The notes below the pieces were generated by a model. The model did no database searches. It was given only the letters and a program-made list of their open reading frames with translations, and was not told the DNA's origin. A stretch of DNA of 64,000 bases from Dioscorea cayenensis subsp. rotundata. Lineage: Eukaryota > Streptophyta > Magnoliopsida > Dioscoreales > Dioscoreaceae. The position numbers and the translations under genes are program-made. Where the stretch lies: assembly GCF_009730915.1 (NCBI RefSeq), contig NC_052489.1:23181916-23245915 (forward strand). Reading direction: 5' to 3'. Position 1 is the first letter of the stretch, and the number at the start of each line of letters is the position of its first letter. Shown piece after piece: positions 44,301 to 56,128 of the stretch.

Positions 44301-45153
44301 AGCTTAGGTGTGGAATTTGAAGAAATCTTTTGAGATGGTTGCTTATTATCAAATTTTGACCATGGATGCTAGCCACATCAATGCATAGTAACTTGAGAAT
44401 CACCGTTTAACATGGATTGTGATAAAAACCAAAACGCAATATTAAATATTTCTCGCTAGTAAGACTTTGTTATAATGTAATTTGCAATTGATGTATTTTA
44501 TTATTAATGTAATTTAATTAATGTGTAATTTTAAGGCAATGTAATTTAACTTATGAATGTATCCATTAAGAAACTAGATGTTATAAAACTAGCCATTGTA
44601 GAATTAACCATTATGAAATTAGCTATTGTAAAACTAATCATTATGTTATTAGCAGTTATGAAGTTGAAAATTAGTGCTTCGCTATAATATTTCTACGCTT
44701 TATGTTATATATTAATAATCTAATTAATTATGTGATATTTATAGTCACTCTTAATTTATATTAAATTGTTCCTTATTTTTTTTTTGTCAATTTGGCAAAC
44801 TATTTTTACATTTTTTATCAACTAAGAATTAAATAGTTTTTAAAAGATTAATGATTTATTATTTTATAGAAATTCATATGATTTTGTAAAGGTATTTTAA
44901 TAATGTATTTTGAAAATATAAATTATTTTGAATATATTATTTATTATTTTTATTAAATAATAAAATATTTTTGTGAGGTAAATATATTTATAACCAAATG
45001 TATATTGTGAATACTTTAAATGAGAAATGAAATCATGTCCCATACGACAATATTTCTATTATAGAAGATAGTTTAAATGAGAAGAGGTTAATGGATTGAT
45101 AAAGTGAGATAGACATCAAACTCTTGGACATCTAACTATTAAAAATGCCCTAA

Positions 45154-45560
45154 CCATGCATCATTTAAATTTCAAAATTTAAATTATTTCTAAAAAAATT
45201 ATAGTGGATTTAAGTTAAGCTATTTCATGTTTAATTTTATTTTAAAAATGATTATGAAGAATAAAATTACAATAATACTGTGAGATGGAATTCAAACATA
45301 TAAGATTTAATTAAAAAATAAATTTTATACATTTTAAATTATAAAGGGATAAAATATCAACATCTAATATTTAATATAAATAAACTATTAAATTTATCTT
45401 CGAATATTTAGAGTGGCATTTTATTTCCTCCAAAATTTAAGATTAGAGTGGCATTTTATTTCCTCCAAAATTTAAGATTAGAATCCCTCTATAACTCATT
45501 ATTGAAAATTTGTGATTTATTTATATTAATAAAATATTATATATATATATATATATGTGT
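45154..45560. other. AT-rich flank with a 36-bp tandem duplication
   Basis: TTTAGAGTGGCATTTTATTT followed by CCTCCAAAATTTAAGA occurs twice in tandem at about 45408-45480. One end of a 41-bp direct repeat (45186-45226) also lies here. An (AT)n run at 45540-45556 precedes the LTR-like region. No gene. Confidence 0.6.
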
Positions 45561-47478
45561 GGTATTTCGGTTTTCTTTCTTGTGTAGAGTGCGAGATTTC
45601 GGTCTTTTCTTGTGTGTTGACTGGATGTTTTAATCGAGTTCTTCTTGTTTTTTTCCTGGGTACAGCTTACCGAGCTTTTTGGAGTGTGTGGATTGTGTTG
45701 CGAGAGTCCAAAAACTGTATGTGGGTTGTGTACATGCTGCACAAAGTTTGTGCGGGCTGTGCACAAGCCGCACACCACGATTTGGTGGGTGTGCGACCTC
45801 CTGCGCGGGTCGTACACCAGGCCGCACACGGGCGTGGGGTGTCTTTTTTAGCCTTTTTGAGTGCCTTTTTCTTGAGTTTCTTCTCCCTCACTCTCTCATC
45901 CTCTCCTATTCTCATCTAATGCTATTCTTTGGAATATTAAGGGTTGGTTTGGTCGATCTTTTAGTCTTGCTAGTGGTGCTTGAAGATTAATCCCTCTTTG
46001 CTCAAGGTAAGCTCTCACTCTCTCCTGTCTTCTTCATTGCTTGGAAGGCTGGATGAAGCTAGGGTTAGATTGTGAGCTTAGAATAAAGCTTGAATCTCGT
46101 TCTTCTTCTTGCTTATTGCAGTTAGAACTTGAGAGGAGTGCTTGGATGGTATTTATTCCTTCGATCTAATGGAATCATTGAACATTCTTCTTCCTTGTTT
46201 CACGTTTAATTCATTTCTAAAAAAATTATAGTGGATTTAAGTTAAGCTTTTTCAAAAAAAGCGTAGCTAAATATAAATTTTATAAATTTAAAATTCAAAA
46301 ATATCAAGAATTTTTGCGGCGTTTTACTTCCAAATGACACTAAATTGAAGTACCGTAGTGCCATTTGTTAATAAACACAGCTAAATTATGATTTTAGCGG
46401 TGTTTATGGAAAAATGTTGCAAAAACCATAAATATAGCAGCATTTGTTAAAAATGCCACAATATAAAAGCCACTAAAGACCCTTTATGGTGTAGAGATTC
46501 TTGTTATTTTAATGTTGTCCTAGTTATAAACTCTTTGATAAGGTATACATGTATTGCATTATGTGGATGGTAACATCCTACTGTAGTAGCTGGTCTTCAT
46601 GGCCAGGCTTTTGAGGTGGCGTGTAAGACCGCTAATCTTTTTTGTCCAATTCAGAAAGAGGTTTATAACTCTGATTGGATGGTCATTGGGGAACTAGAGT
46701 TATTATATGGTGAACCGATGGGCCAAGGTCAAGGGCATAAGAACCTTGATGGCTTTGAACCTAGCCGCGACTAGACGAAAGTTTAGAGGGTTTTCTAGAC
46801 CATGAATGCAAGAATCGAGATGAAAAATTGGTATTTGAGAGCTCATGCTTCTTATGTTATACTATTCTTGCATTGATTCATTGTTTTCTTTTGAAGAGAA
46901 AAGAATGAGTTCTATGACGAGTTTTATGGTTTAATGTTTTAAAACTCGTATTATTCTTGAAGATGATTTCTTAATGTGAACTCTTTTGTGAATCAAGTGA
47001 TTTATTTATGATCTTATGGTCTTCACCTACATGTTTATGTTATGTAAAATGTTGTAACATTTTCAATTGTTGTATTTCTTTCGTAAAAGCTTGAGCATTG
47101 TTATTTCTTCTTCTGGTTTTCATATTTTTCTAGAATTGTGCTAACCCTCTCATCAAGTGACCTAGATTACTCACCCTTTCCTTTCTTTCCAAATTTTAGC
47201 ATCTAGTGGCATTACGGTGAGACGGAGTGCTAAGCATACCTTTCTTGTCTTTCTTCACTTTTAAATCCTTTGTATGTATATTGTTGTGCATGAACTCATT
47301 GTATCAAGACTATGGATCCACTAGAGTGTTTGCTTCCCTTGTGTACCTTTGTGTTCCTTATTTGTATATCTTGAACTTGTAAATTATGTTCAGTATTGTT
47401 TAATCCATGGTAATTTGGTTAGCCTTGCGGTGACTCAAGGGTTTAGCGGCGTGGGTGTCCCTCCTCTGGTTGTTACAG
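45560..47478 (+). mobile_element. Truncated LTR of a Tekay/Del-like gypsy element
   Basis: The region has GC-rich alternations typical of such LTRs (CACACGGGCGTG and related words at 45740-45840) and a CT-rich transcribed leader (45880-46040). A GCGACTAGA/CTAGACCATGAATGC stretch (46770-46810) precedes a right boundary GGTTGTTACA (ending 47478). I saw no matching left TGTTACA boundary and no internal coding domains, so it is read as a partial or solo LTR. The short open frames at 45557-45990 are retrotransposon UTR, not genes. An embedded segment at 46210-46490 looks like a different element. Confidence 0.4.
46210..46490. mobile_element. CACTA-like terminal fragment inside the LTR
   Basis: The segment has sub-terminal words TTTTTGCGGCGTTTT, TTTTAGCGGTGTTTATGG and CCACTAAAGACCCTTTATGG followed by TGTAG. 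These resemble the GCGGCGTTTT repeats and CTACACCATAAAGGG-type ends of plant CACTA elements. It is short, has only one plausible end, and carries no coding region. Confidence 0.35.
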
Positions 47479-47960
47479 TGGTTGTTGCGTCACAGGGCCC
47501 ACGGGTCCGGACACAACCTGTGGGCCCCGAGAAAAATGCGAATGAAAAATTTGTACAAAATACTTATATATATAGATAAGTACAAATAAAACAAAATAAG
47601 ATCTTAACATCTAAACATCAATGAAAAATTTATCTAAACATGTTTTTATTGGCACCGAGGTTTTATGTATACGATGTTTATGTTTTTACTGAGTTTTTTT
47701 TTTTCTTTCTATTATTTTGTGTGTATGTGCGCTTGGGGGAGGGGATTAGGGTTATTTAAAAAGAATACTCCTACAAGCTTATTTATTGATTAATTTATTT
47801 ATTTAAATGCCATGTCTATTTCACAAACTAAAACGCTAAAGTCATTTGGTTCAAGTATTTAGAGGTATTATTAGTTTTTTGTGTAACGTACAAAGTGGTG
47901 AGAGTTCTTCGAATCTTTATTAGAGGAATTATTTCACTGGGTGATATTGCACAACCCATT

Positions 47961-47991
<31 letters not shown>

Positions 47992-48363
47992 CCGCACCCA
48001 AAATGAGTCGTAGAGTGGGATAAGTTTTGATTATCTAAACTCTAGTCACTTTCCAATTGCTAACAATGTATCTTGGATTATAATTTTTACGGACATATGA
48101 AAACTCAAAAAGTGACATTAACATAAATTGATATACCAGATAAAACGATGTCATACATGTGGGTCCTACTTCAATATTTCATGCGGTTCCTACTTCATCT
48201 GTGATGTGTGGGCCACTATTTGTAATTAATGAGTTTGAAAAATTCGTTTATCTAACAGTCTTGCTATATCTTGATGCTTGAATATATATATATATATATA
48301 CATAATTCATGAAATTAATGGTTGATTTCGTTAAAGTTTTATAGCTAGAGAAAGAAATCAGAG
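47479..48363. other. Intergenic and reductase promoter
   Basis: Contains an inverted repeat GGGCCCAC (47496-47503) / GTGGGCCC (47521-47528), a (TG)n/(AT)n tract (47960-47990) and an (AT)n run at 48284-48301 about 65-80 bp before the reductase ATG that could serve as its TATA region. No gene is seen. Confidence 0.45.
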
Positions 48364-51128
48364 ATGCAGAAAGCCTGGGTTTATGAAGAATATGGGCCCA
48401 AAGAAGTGTTAAAATTGGGAGAAATACCAATCCCTACTACGCTTGAAGATGATCAACTCTTGGTTCAAGTTAGAGCTGCTGCTTTGAATACAATTGATTC
48501 CAAGAGACGCCAGCTTGCCATCTTCCCTTCCGGCCTTCCAGTGAGTTTTTTTTTAATGTGTGTATATATATTGAAAAATAAATAAAATTACGAGATATAA
48601 ATAATATTGTAAAGAAATCCAATAATTAATGAGTTTCAGACCATAGCAGACAAAAAAAATCATAAAAACAATATTTTAATTAGTGGGTCAGTCAAATTTA
48701 TGAGTGTAACAGCTATATATACTAAATGAACTATAAAATTATGTTTCAAAAGAGTGCAATTAATTTGTATGCTTTATTATTATTATTATTATATGAAATG
48801 TTGAAATCAGTGTATGGAAAATCTACTATGCTTTTATAAAATCAATTTTTTATTTTTATTTAATAATAAAATAGTTTTTATTTTATTACATACATAATTA
48901 TCGGTATTATATTTATCATATTTAATGATATATTTTATTTTTAGGTTGTATCGTTCATAAATCAAATAAATGATAATAATAATTAAACTAAGACATGATT
49001 TTCTAAACTCTTGTCTTATAAACTTAAATAGTTTTTGACTTATAATTAGATAAAATATAATTTTATATTTATTATTGGTTGTCACATATTATAAAGTTAT
49101 ATGCCATAGAGTAGTATGTTTTATTCATTAAATTGGATACTCATAGTAAAATTGTGACTATTTGTAATTAATAAATGTTCTTCTTTCCTCCATTCTTTGT
49201 ATGGTGGATATTAAACTAAACCATTATAGAACTTTTAAACTAGATACTACTATGCAAAAAATGTGTCAATCGATTTATAGAAGGTTTTATTATTTGAGGT
49301 ATTATTAAATCTTATGTATAAATTATAGTACTTTAATATAGTTAACCGGTGATGCCTAATTAAAAATTTTATATAGACATTGGGAGATAGTAGGTGATAA
49401 TGAATACATGAAGTTAGCAGTCATTCTAAAAAAAAAGATGTATATAATATATATCGCTCTTATTATAGGACAACTTTCTAGACTGTGTTCATTATATATT
49501 AGATGAAAAATAGGCTGATTAATTTTGAAAATATTTTATTATATAAAAACATATAACTACTTATTATAAATGTTTTAAAATTATTTTATGTCTAATATAA
49601 CTAAAAAGAAACACACATAAATTTAGATCAACACTGTTATTATTCATGGTCTAATCATAACTTCTTATATATAACATTTATTGATAGAAGAACTAATATG
49701 TAAAATATTACATTAGTCTCCCTTATAAATATTACACTGGGGGCTCACACATATATAAACATTTAATTTTTGAATTATATTACACTTTGTTAATGAACAT
49801 AATTATGATTATTAAAATTAGTAAATCTAATTTGCTAAAATGCAAATATTCTGACCCAATATATAGGACTATCCTGAATATGTGATATGAGATTATATAT
49901 ATATATATATATTAATGCAAACATTGCTTTTAAGAGATAGCTACAAGAAAAACCATGATATTTGTATTAGAAAGAAATTATTTTTTTCAATTGCCAAAAA
50001 GTTGAAGTATATGCCGTCGTTGGAAGATTTTGCACTTATGAAATCTTTGTCACATTATGTCCATGTGATTCTCAACAACTAATCAATTATTGATTAAACA
50101 TAAAAAAATTTATTTATCCAAATTAGATTATAAAAATGTTTACATATATGACTTTAGAATTCTGTTATATATACATACATATATATATATATATATATTG
50201 AAATATATTTAAGCTTCCTTTGTTTTGTTTGCTTATTCAACTCTAATGAAAGACTATTCATATACATATACAGGCAGTTCCAGGATGCGACATGGCCGGA
50301 GTGGTGGTGGGAAAAGGAAGCAGAGTGGCAAAGCTTGAAGTAGGTGATCAAGTGTATGGAAATATTCAGAACTTCAATGAACCTGAAAAGTTGAAAAAAC
50401 TAGGAACACTTGCAGAGTATGTGGCAGTGGAGGAGCAGCATGTTGCACTGAAACCTAGCCAACTTTCCTTTGAAGAAGCTGCAAGTCTCCCACTGGCACT
50501 TCAAACAGCCATTGAAGGGTTCAAGAATGCAAAGTTCAAGGAAGGAGACAGTGTGTTTGTTGTTGGTGGAGCTGGTGGTGTTGGCACACTAGTTGTTCAA
50601 TTGGCCAAACAACACTTTGGTGCTTTTAAAGTGGTGGCAACTTGTAGCACCAGTAAGGTTGAGTTTGTTAAGAGTTTGGGAGCTGATATGGTTGTGGATT
50701 ATACCACTACCAAGTATCAAGACATTGAGGAGAAGTTTGATTTTGTTTATGATACCATAGGTCAGTGATTAGTCTCTTAATTAATGATCATATTTTGTTT
50801 GCTATTATTATGATATTAAACAAATATAGATTTGATTCCTTAATGAACAGGAGATAGCAAGAACTCAATTGTGGTGGCTAAAGAAGAGGCTCCTGTGGTG
50901 GATATAACATGGCCTCCGTCAAATCCTAAGGTTATCTATTCAAGCTTGACAGGAAGAGGGGAAAGTCTAGAGAAACTGAAGTCATGCTTGGAGAGTGGGA
51001 AAATCAAAGCTATGATTGATCCTTCCGGACCATATCATTTTAAGGATGTCATTAGTGCTTTTGGACATTTGGAAACTGGGAGGGCAAGAGGGAAGGTTGT
51101 AGTCACTTCTTTCCCTTTATTTGGTTAG
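48364..51128 (+). CDS. Zinc-free MDR reductase (enone/alkenal oxidoreductase-like)
   Basis: Three exons, 48364-48540, 50274-50760 and 50851-51128, join in phases 0 and 1 through GT-AG introns to give 313 residues. The start MQKAWVYEEYGPKEVLKLGE and length match plant NADPH-dependent quinone/2-methylene-furan-3-one reductases (FaQR/AOR-like) of the medium-chain dehydrogenase superfamily. Residues 1-125 form the GroES-like domain (RAAALNTIDSKRR, VPGCDMAGVVV, VGDQVYG). The Rossmann nucleotide site is VVGGAGGVGTLVVQLAK (about 156-172). Cys/His zinc ligands of classical alcohol dehydrogenases are absent, as expected. It would reduce C=C bonds of reactive enones or quinones. No chloroplast transit peptide is present, so a cytosolic location is likely. 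Intron 1 (1733 bp) is AT-rich without a defined element. The exact substrate is unknown. Confidence 0.93.
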
Positions 51129-52736
51129 CTAGTATTGTTATATATCTTTGAGGTTAGACTTGTATATTTATATTTACTCTGCTTGTATTAATTGAAGTAT
51201 AATGAAGTAGCGCATGCATGTTTTTGGTATACTAAACTTTTGCTATGTACGTTATACTGGTACAAAAATAAAATAGATAATCTGTTGTTACTACAAACTT
51301 AATTATATGTATGTATATATATATATATACCATTAAAACACAAATTTAAATATAAATATAAAAAAATATCAAATAAAGAAGTACATGAGTAACTTTTATC
51401 ATTACTGTAAATAAAAAAAATAAAATATTTTTATTATTGTATGTATATATTTAGATATTTTTATTATTATGTGTCATTCATATATTGAAAGATAATTAAA
51501 CTTTTTACCTCTTGTATGGGAGTGAACTGCTTTAATCATTCGATTGTGACCACAATTGTAAATATTATCAAATAAAAATTAGTTATATCAAATAAAAAAA
51601 TTATTTTGTTTTGTTTTTTTGGCTTTGTCACAAATAAAAATAATATTATGAAATTTATATTATAAATATAATGTTTGAAGCAACCTTAAAATATGATATT
51701 TTATTATTAGATTTCCCCTTTCAAGGGAATATATCGGTCATTATTATGGAAGGAATCACATTCATATGAATAATTATATGAGAATCTACACTAAAAAAAT
51801 ATGCCACATGTCTACTAATATCATACGAACAAAATCCCACCTCTCTTTCTACAAAAGTGGTAAAGAGAAAAGGAATAACAAAAGCAAACAAGAAGCAGCA
51901 AATAACCGAGGGCAGTGCACCCATAGACGGTGCCATAAACCCATTGTCATTTCATAGAACAGAGGAGGGATGGCTTAACCAGACACAGAGAGGGGCCCGG
52001 TGTAACACAACCATTAAATGGCAGCAGAGGGCGTGGGTGGTGTCCATTAATACTACTTTAAAGTTAGGAGGTGGTAGTTGTCATCACTCACTCTTCAACA
52101 TGGCAAACCGTGCAGTGGAAAAGCAAAATAAATAAATAAATAAAAACCAATTAAAAAAAAAAAAAATTCTGATGTACTTTTCCATGAGGGTATAGATGTT
52201 AGCGTTGGATTCAAGAGTACACAGGGCTCTGTTGCTTTATAAAAATCTCAAGCTTTTTTTTAAGTCATCAAAACTGGACACTAGTATACGGATATGTCTT
52301 GGCTGATTTGTTTTGGGCAATTAGCTGGACATGAGAGAGCTATTTGGAGGGGCTATAATTTATAGTAAAAAAGAGAGGCCATGTCATGTTTGCTGGTTTG
52401 ACCCGTGAGCAGATGAAGCCATGGCTGCATTGCCAACAAGGGCCACAGTTTCAGCTTCTTTTGTCTCTTAATAAACCACTGTCTGTGTGTGCTGTTTCAA
52501 GCTTAATTAAACACCTGGAGCAAGATCCAATCTCTCAATTTCTTTCAACAGTTATGTCTATCAAGATCTTGTAATTGTTTATAGAGTTTCCTAGATAGAG
52601 AGATTAAAGCATTTACCAACCACCTCTACCATTATTGCACCTCCAACGCAGTGCACTGCTCTAAAAGACCACCACCATGTTCCACTTCTCTTGATCTCAT
52701 CTTCTCCTAGCTTTGATTTTTGATTCTCTATCAGCT
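51129..52736. other. Intergenic, subtilase upstream region
   Basis: AT-rich to about 51850, then more balanced sequence. The open frames at 51766-52135 and 52386-52574 show no recognisable domain and no coding bias I can defend. A CTATAATTTATAGTA stretch lies near 52351-52365, more than 350 bp before the subtilase ATG. No firm TATA box was identified. Confidence 0.45.
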
Positions 52737-55043
52737 ATGGCTGGAAGATCATGTCTCTCGTTGTTGTTGTTGTTCTTGTTGTTGATATCTTTAGTAGTAG
52801 CAACAGTTGCTAAACAGACATACATAGTTCACATGTCTAGATCTCAAATGCCAAGCACTTTCACTCATCATCTCCAGTGGTACATCTCCACTCTCCAGTC
52901 CTTGAGTAGAGAAACAACTGAAGAAGGTGATGATGAAGCGATCATCTACAGCTATGAAACGGCTTTCCATGGCTTTGCTGCTAAGCTGAGTGAAAAGGAA
53001 GCAGAGGAGCTGGAGACCAGCCATGGCGTCTTGGCGGTACTACCAGACACTGTCTACCACCTTCACACTACTCGGAGCCCAGAGTTCCTCGGACTTGAAC
53101 CAGAGACGAGTAACAACGCCTGGTCATCAACAGTGCGAGATCACGACGTGATCGTTGGCGTGCTCGACACTGGGATATGGCCGGAGAGTCCAAGCTTCAG
53201 TGACAGAGGAATGGGACCGGTGCCGGCACGATGGAAAGGAGCTTGCGAGACTGGTCGGGGATTCACTACAAAGAACTGCAACAAAAAGATCATCGGCGCA
53301 CGGATCTTCTACCGTGGCTACGAGGCTTCAACGGGCGCTATTGACGACAAGGACGAGTTTAAGTCACCGAGAGACCAAGACGGGCACGGGACGCACACGG
53401 CCGCAACAGCCACGGGTGTGCCCGTGTCGGGTGCCAACCTACTCGGCTACGCGCGTGGCACGGCACGCGGCATGGCGCCGCGCGCGCGCGTCGCGGCGTA
53501 CAAAGTTTGCTGGTCTGGTGGATGTTTCAGCTCGGATATTCTCGCGGCTGTGGACCGCGCGGTGGCTGATGGGGTTGATGTTCTCTCGATCTCGCTCGGT
53601 GGGGGAGTCTCGTCGTACTACCGTGATAGCCTGTCCATAGCCGCGTTTGGCGCGATGGAGATGGGAGTGTTCGTCGCGTGCTCGGCTGGGAACAGTGGTC
53701 CGGATCCAATTAGCCTCACCAATGTCTCGCCGTGGATTACCACGGTCGGGGCGAGCACTATGGACAGGGATTTCCCGGCGGTGGTGAAACTCGGCAATGG
53801 GATGAACATCACCGGTGTTTCTCTCTACCGTGGTCGCCGGAATCTGGTCGTCGGGAAACAGTATCGTCTTGTTTCCATGGGTAGTAACCTCACCACCCCT
53901 GATCCGAGATCTCTCTGTCTTGAAGGAACTCTAGATCCTCACCTCGTCGCCGGGAAGATCGTGATCTGTGATCGTGGTGTCAGCCCTCGTGTTCAAAAGG
54001 GACAAGTCGTGAAGGACGCCGGCGGTGTCGGTATGATACTCGCCAACACCGCCGCCAACGGCGAAGAGCTTGTTGCTGATGCTCACCTCCTCCCAGCCGT
54101 TGCCGTCGGTGAGACCTCCGGGAAAGTCATTAAACACTACAGCTCCACTACTCCACGCGCCACCGCAACCTTAACTTTCGAAGGAACTAAGGTGGGGATC
54201 CGGCCATCGCCGGTGGTGGCGGCGTTCTCGTCCAGAGGACCCAACTTGCTTACCTTGGAGATCTTGAAACCGGACATCGTGGCTCCCGGTGTGAACATCC
54301 TCGCTGCATGGAGTGGCCTCGCCAGCCCGTCGAGTTTGTCGACGGATCACCGGCGGGTGGGGTTCAACATCCTCTCCGGCACCTCCATGTCTTGCCCGCA
54401 CGTCGGAGGCGTTGCAGCGCTCATCAAAGCTAGCCACCCGGAGTGGAGCCCGGCCGCCATTAAATCAGCTCTCATGACCACTGCTTACGTGCATGACAAC
54501 ACCTACCGTCCTCTTAAAGACGCGGCCACCGGCGAAGCTTCATCCCCCTACGATCATGGGGCCGGCCATATACATCCGACCAAAGCCATGGACCCTGGTT
54601 TGGTGTTTGATATCAGCCCTGATGACTACTATGACTTCCTCTGTTCTCAGAAACTAACTCCATTGCAGCTCAAGGCCTTCACCAAAACCATGAACAGGAC
54701 TTGCCGGCGCACTCTGGTTACCGCCGGGGACCTGAATTATCCGGCCATCTCTGTTGTCTTTCCTGAGAAAAATGCGGCGGAGCTGACGGTTCACCGGACT
54801 GTCACCAATGTAGGACATGCAGTTTCAACGTACCATGTGAAAGTGTCACCATTCAAAGGTGCTGATGTTGTTGTTCAGCCTGATACCCTGCATTTCAGTC
54901 ACCAGAACCAAAAGATGACCTTCAAGATTATCTTCAAAACTAGGAAACCTCAAATGGAACCAGAATTTGGAGGTTTGGTTTGGAGTGATGGAGTTCATAA
55001 GGTTAGGAGCCCAGTTGTGTTGACATGGCTGCCACCCATGTAA
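52737..55043 (+). CDS. Subtilisin-like serine protease, SBT1.3-like
   Basis: Single-exon gene of 768 residues encoding a secreted subtilase (S8 family). The start is the ATG at 52737; upstream codons in frame lack ATG. Signal peptide 1-24; I9 propeptide about 26-110 (TYIVHMSRSQMP to VYHLH); mature enzyme begins near TTRSPEFLGL (111). The catalytic triad is Asp144 (GVLDTGIWPE), His217 (DGHGTHTAA) and Ser550 (GTSMSCPHVGG); the oxyanion Asn is 319 (CSAGNSGPDP). A PA domain is inserted at about 375-465 and a fibronectin-III-like domain closes the protein (HRTVTNVG ... VRSPVVLTW). Near-colinear similarity over the entire length to Arabidopsis SBT1.3 (from memory) supports the subgroup. It acts in the apoplast, with unknown substrates. 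AATAAA lies at 55144-55149. Confidence 0.95.
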   Translation: MAGRSCLSLLLLFLLLISLVVATVAKQTYIVHMSRSQMPSTFTHHLQWYISTLQSLSRETTEEGDDEAIIYSYETAFHGFAAKLSEKEAEELETSHGVLAVLPDTVYHLHTTRSPEFLGLEPETSNNAWSSTVRDHDVIVGVLDTGIWPESPSFSDRGMGPVPARWKGACETGRGFTTKNCNKKIIGARIFYRGYEASTGAIDDKDEFKSPRDQDGHGTHTAATATGVPVSGANLLGYARGTARGMAPRARVAAYKVCWSGGCFSSDILAAVDRAVADGVDVLSISLGGGVSSYYRDSLSIAAFGAMEMGVFVACSAGNSGPDPISLTNVSPWITTVGASTMDRDFPAVVKLGNGMNITGVSLYRGRRNLVVGKQYRLVSMGSNLTTPDPRSLCLEGTLDPHLVAGKIVICDRGVSPRVQKGQVVKDAGGVGMILANTAANGEELVADAHLLPAVAVGETSGKVIKHYSSTTPRATATLTFEGTKVGIRPSPVVAAFSSRGPNLLTLEILKPDIVAPGVNILAAWSGLASPSSLSTDHRRVGFNILSGTSMSCPHVGGVAALIKASHPEWSPAAIKSALMTTAYVHDNTYRPLKDAATGEASSPYDHGAGHIHPTKAMDPGLVFDISPDDYYDFLCSQKLTPLQLKAFTKTMNRTCRRTLVTAGDLNYPAISVVFPEKNAAELTVHRTVTNVGHAVSTYHVKVSPFKGADVVVQPDTLHFSHQNQKMTFKIIFKTRKPQMEPEFGGLVWSDGVHKVRSPVVLTWLPPM

Positions 55044-56109
55044 ACAGTTTTGGCAGAGATGAAAAAATATATATATATACATGCCATCTGGTCATCGGAG
55101 TTTTCATGTTTATCAAGTCTCTGTTTCTCTCCAATCCATCACAAATAAACAATGTTTCTAATGTGGATTCATTTGTGTATTGTTATTATTATTAATTTAT
55201 TTGATGATAATATCCATTGAAGGCAAACAAACATGACAATGTTCTTAGTTTGCTTGTATGGGATGACATAACAAGAGACAAAATCAATCAAACTGAAGCT
55301 TCGTCCACTGGATTTTCAGCAATATGGCAACACTGTAAGTTCATAACTCTGATCTAATTTTCATATCGGTTGCACTGAGGAAACGGAAGTAGTCATTGTG
55401 ATGGAATGTCTTGAATTGCAGAGGATGTTATGTTCTTCAGCCAAAAGCTCATCCCAAGGGCTAACAATATATGTATGTGTCCATCTTTGGGGTACACTGG
55501 GAAATTAGCAGCATATATATATATATATATCCTTTTTTCATTCCCAATGGTAACCATCTCCATCCTCTCATTAGTCCAAAGTTGGTTTATCATAAATTGA
55601 TGAATTGGTTTGTCAATTATATTGATGTGACATTTTGAGCCATTTAGGAGATGGATTTTTAACCATATTTGGGCCATTTAAATTCACTCTTCAAAGTTCA
55701 AACATGCCTAAATCAGCCCATTGGGCTTGAAAGCCACCAAAAGAACTTGCATTTTGTTAGCTGATTGATATATGCATTTTTGATGTTTTTGTACATGAAT
55801 GGAAGAAGTTGAAAAGAAAAGAAAAACTTAACGAACCTGGATATCTTCTTTGTTCTTGATCTTAGTATTATTGTAAGTAATCAAATTCCTCTATTTTCTA
55901 GAGGTAACTTTTTTTATCTTTATTGGTTTACAATATGTTTCATATGATTTTCAATTGAGTGAATTTAGTGATGTTATCTTACATTAGTTGTTCATTAATG
56001 GTCATTCATTGTCACTGAAAATCTAACAAAAATAACATTAGAAGTAAGTGATTTTCTCATGGATTTTGATATTTGAAATATACACTCCAATTAATTTTTT
56101 GTGTGGGCT
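55044..56109. other. Subtilase 3' flank and intergenic
   Basis: Contains the probable polyadenylation signal at 55144-55149 and AT runs (55066-55078, 55512-55530). No gene is supported. It ends at the LINE target site. Confidence 0.5.
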
Positions 56110-56128
56110 ATGTATTATTCCTTGTAAA

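Larger units (their letters stand above)
42439..45150. mobile_element. PIF/Harbinger-like element, 2.7 kb
   Basis: The left end GGGCATCTTTGATGGGGCAG and the inverse of the right end, GGGCATTTTTAATAGTTAGA, match the GGGCATCTCCAACGG type of plant Harbinger/Tourist termini. TAA flanks both ends (42436-42438, 45151-45153). A decayed ORF1-like segment lies inside at 44015-44300. A large TATG/TATA microsatellite (42790-43130) and an internal stretch bounded by ATTTGGTTTTAC-like words indicate further small insertions. No transposase is recognisable. Confidence 0.65.

Noticed and set aside
45557-45990. Cluster of overlapping 60-120-codon frames on both strands
   Set aside because: They fall in a GC/CT-rich LTR-like region with CACACGG-type words and show no domain.
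51766-52135. Two overlapping plus-strand frames before the subtilase
   Set aside because: Lys/Gln/Asn-rich, no similarity recognised, no supporting signals; probably chance.
52713-52736. Upstream extension of the subtilase frame
   Set aside because: It would start at a TTG. The first ATG (52737) gives a textbook signal peptide.
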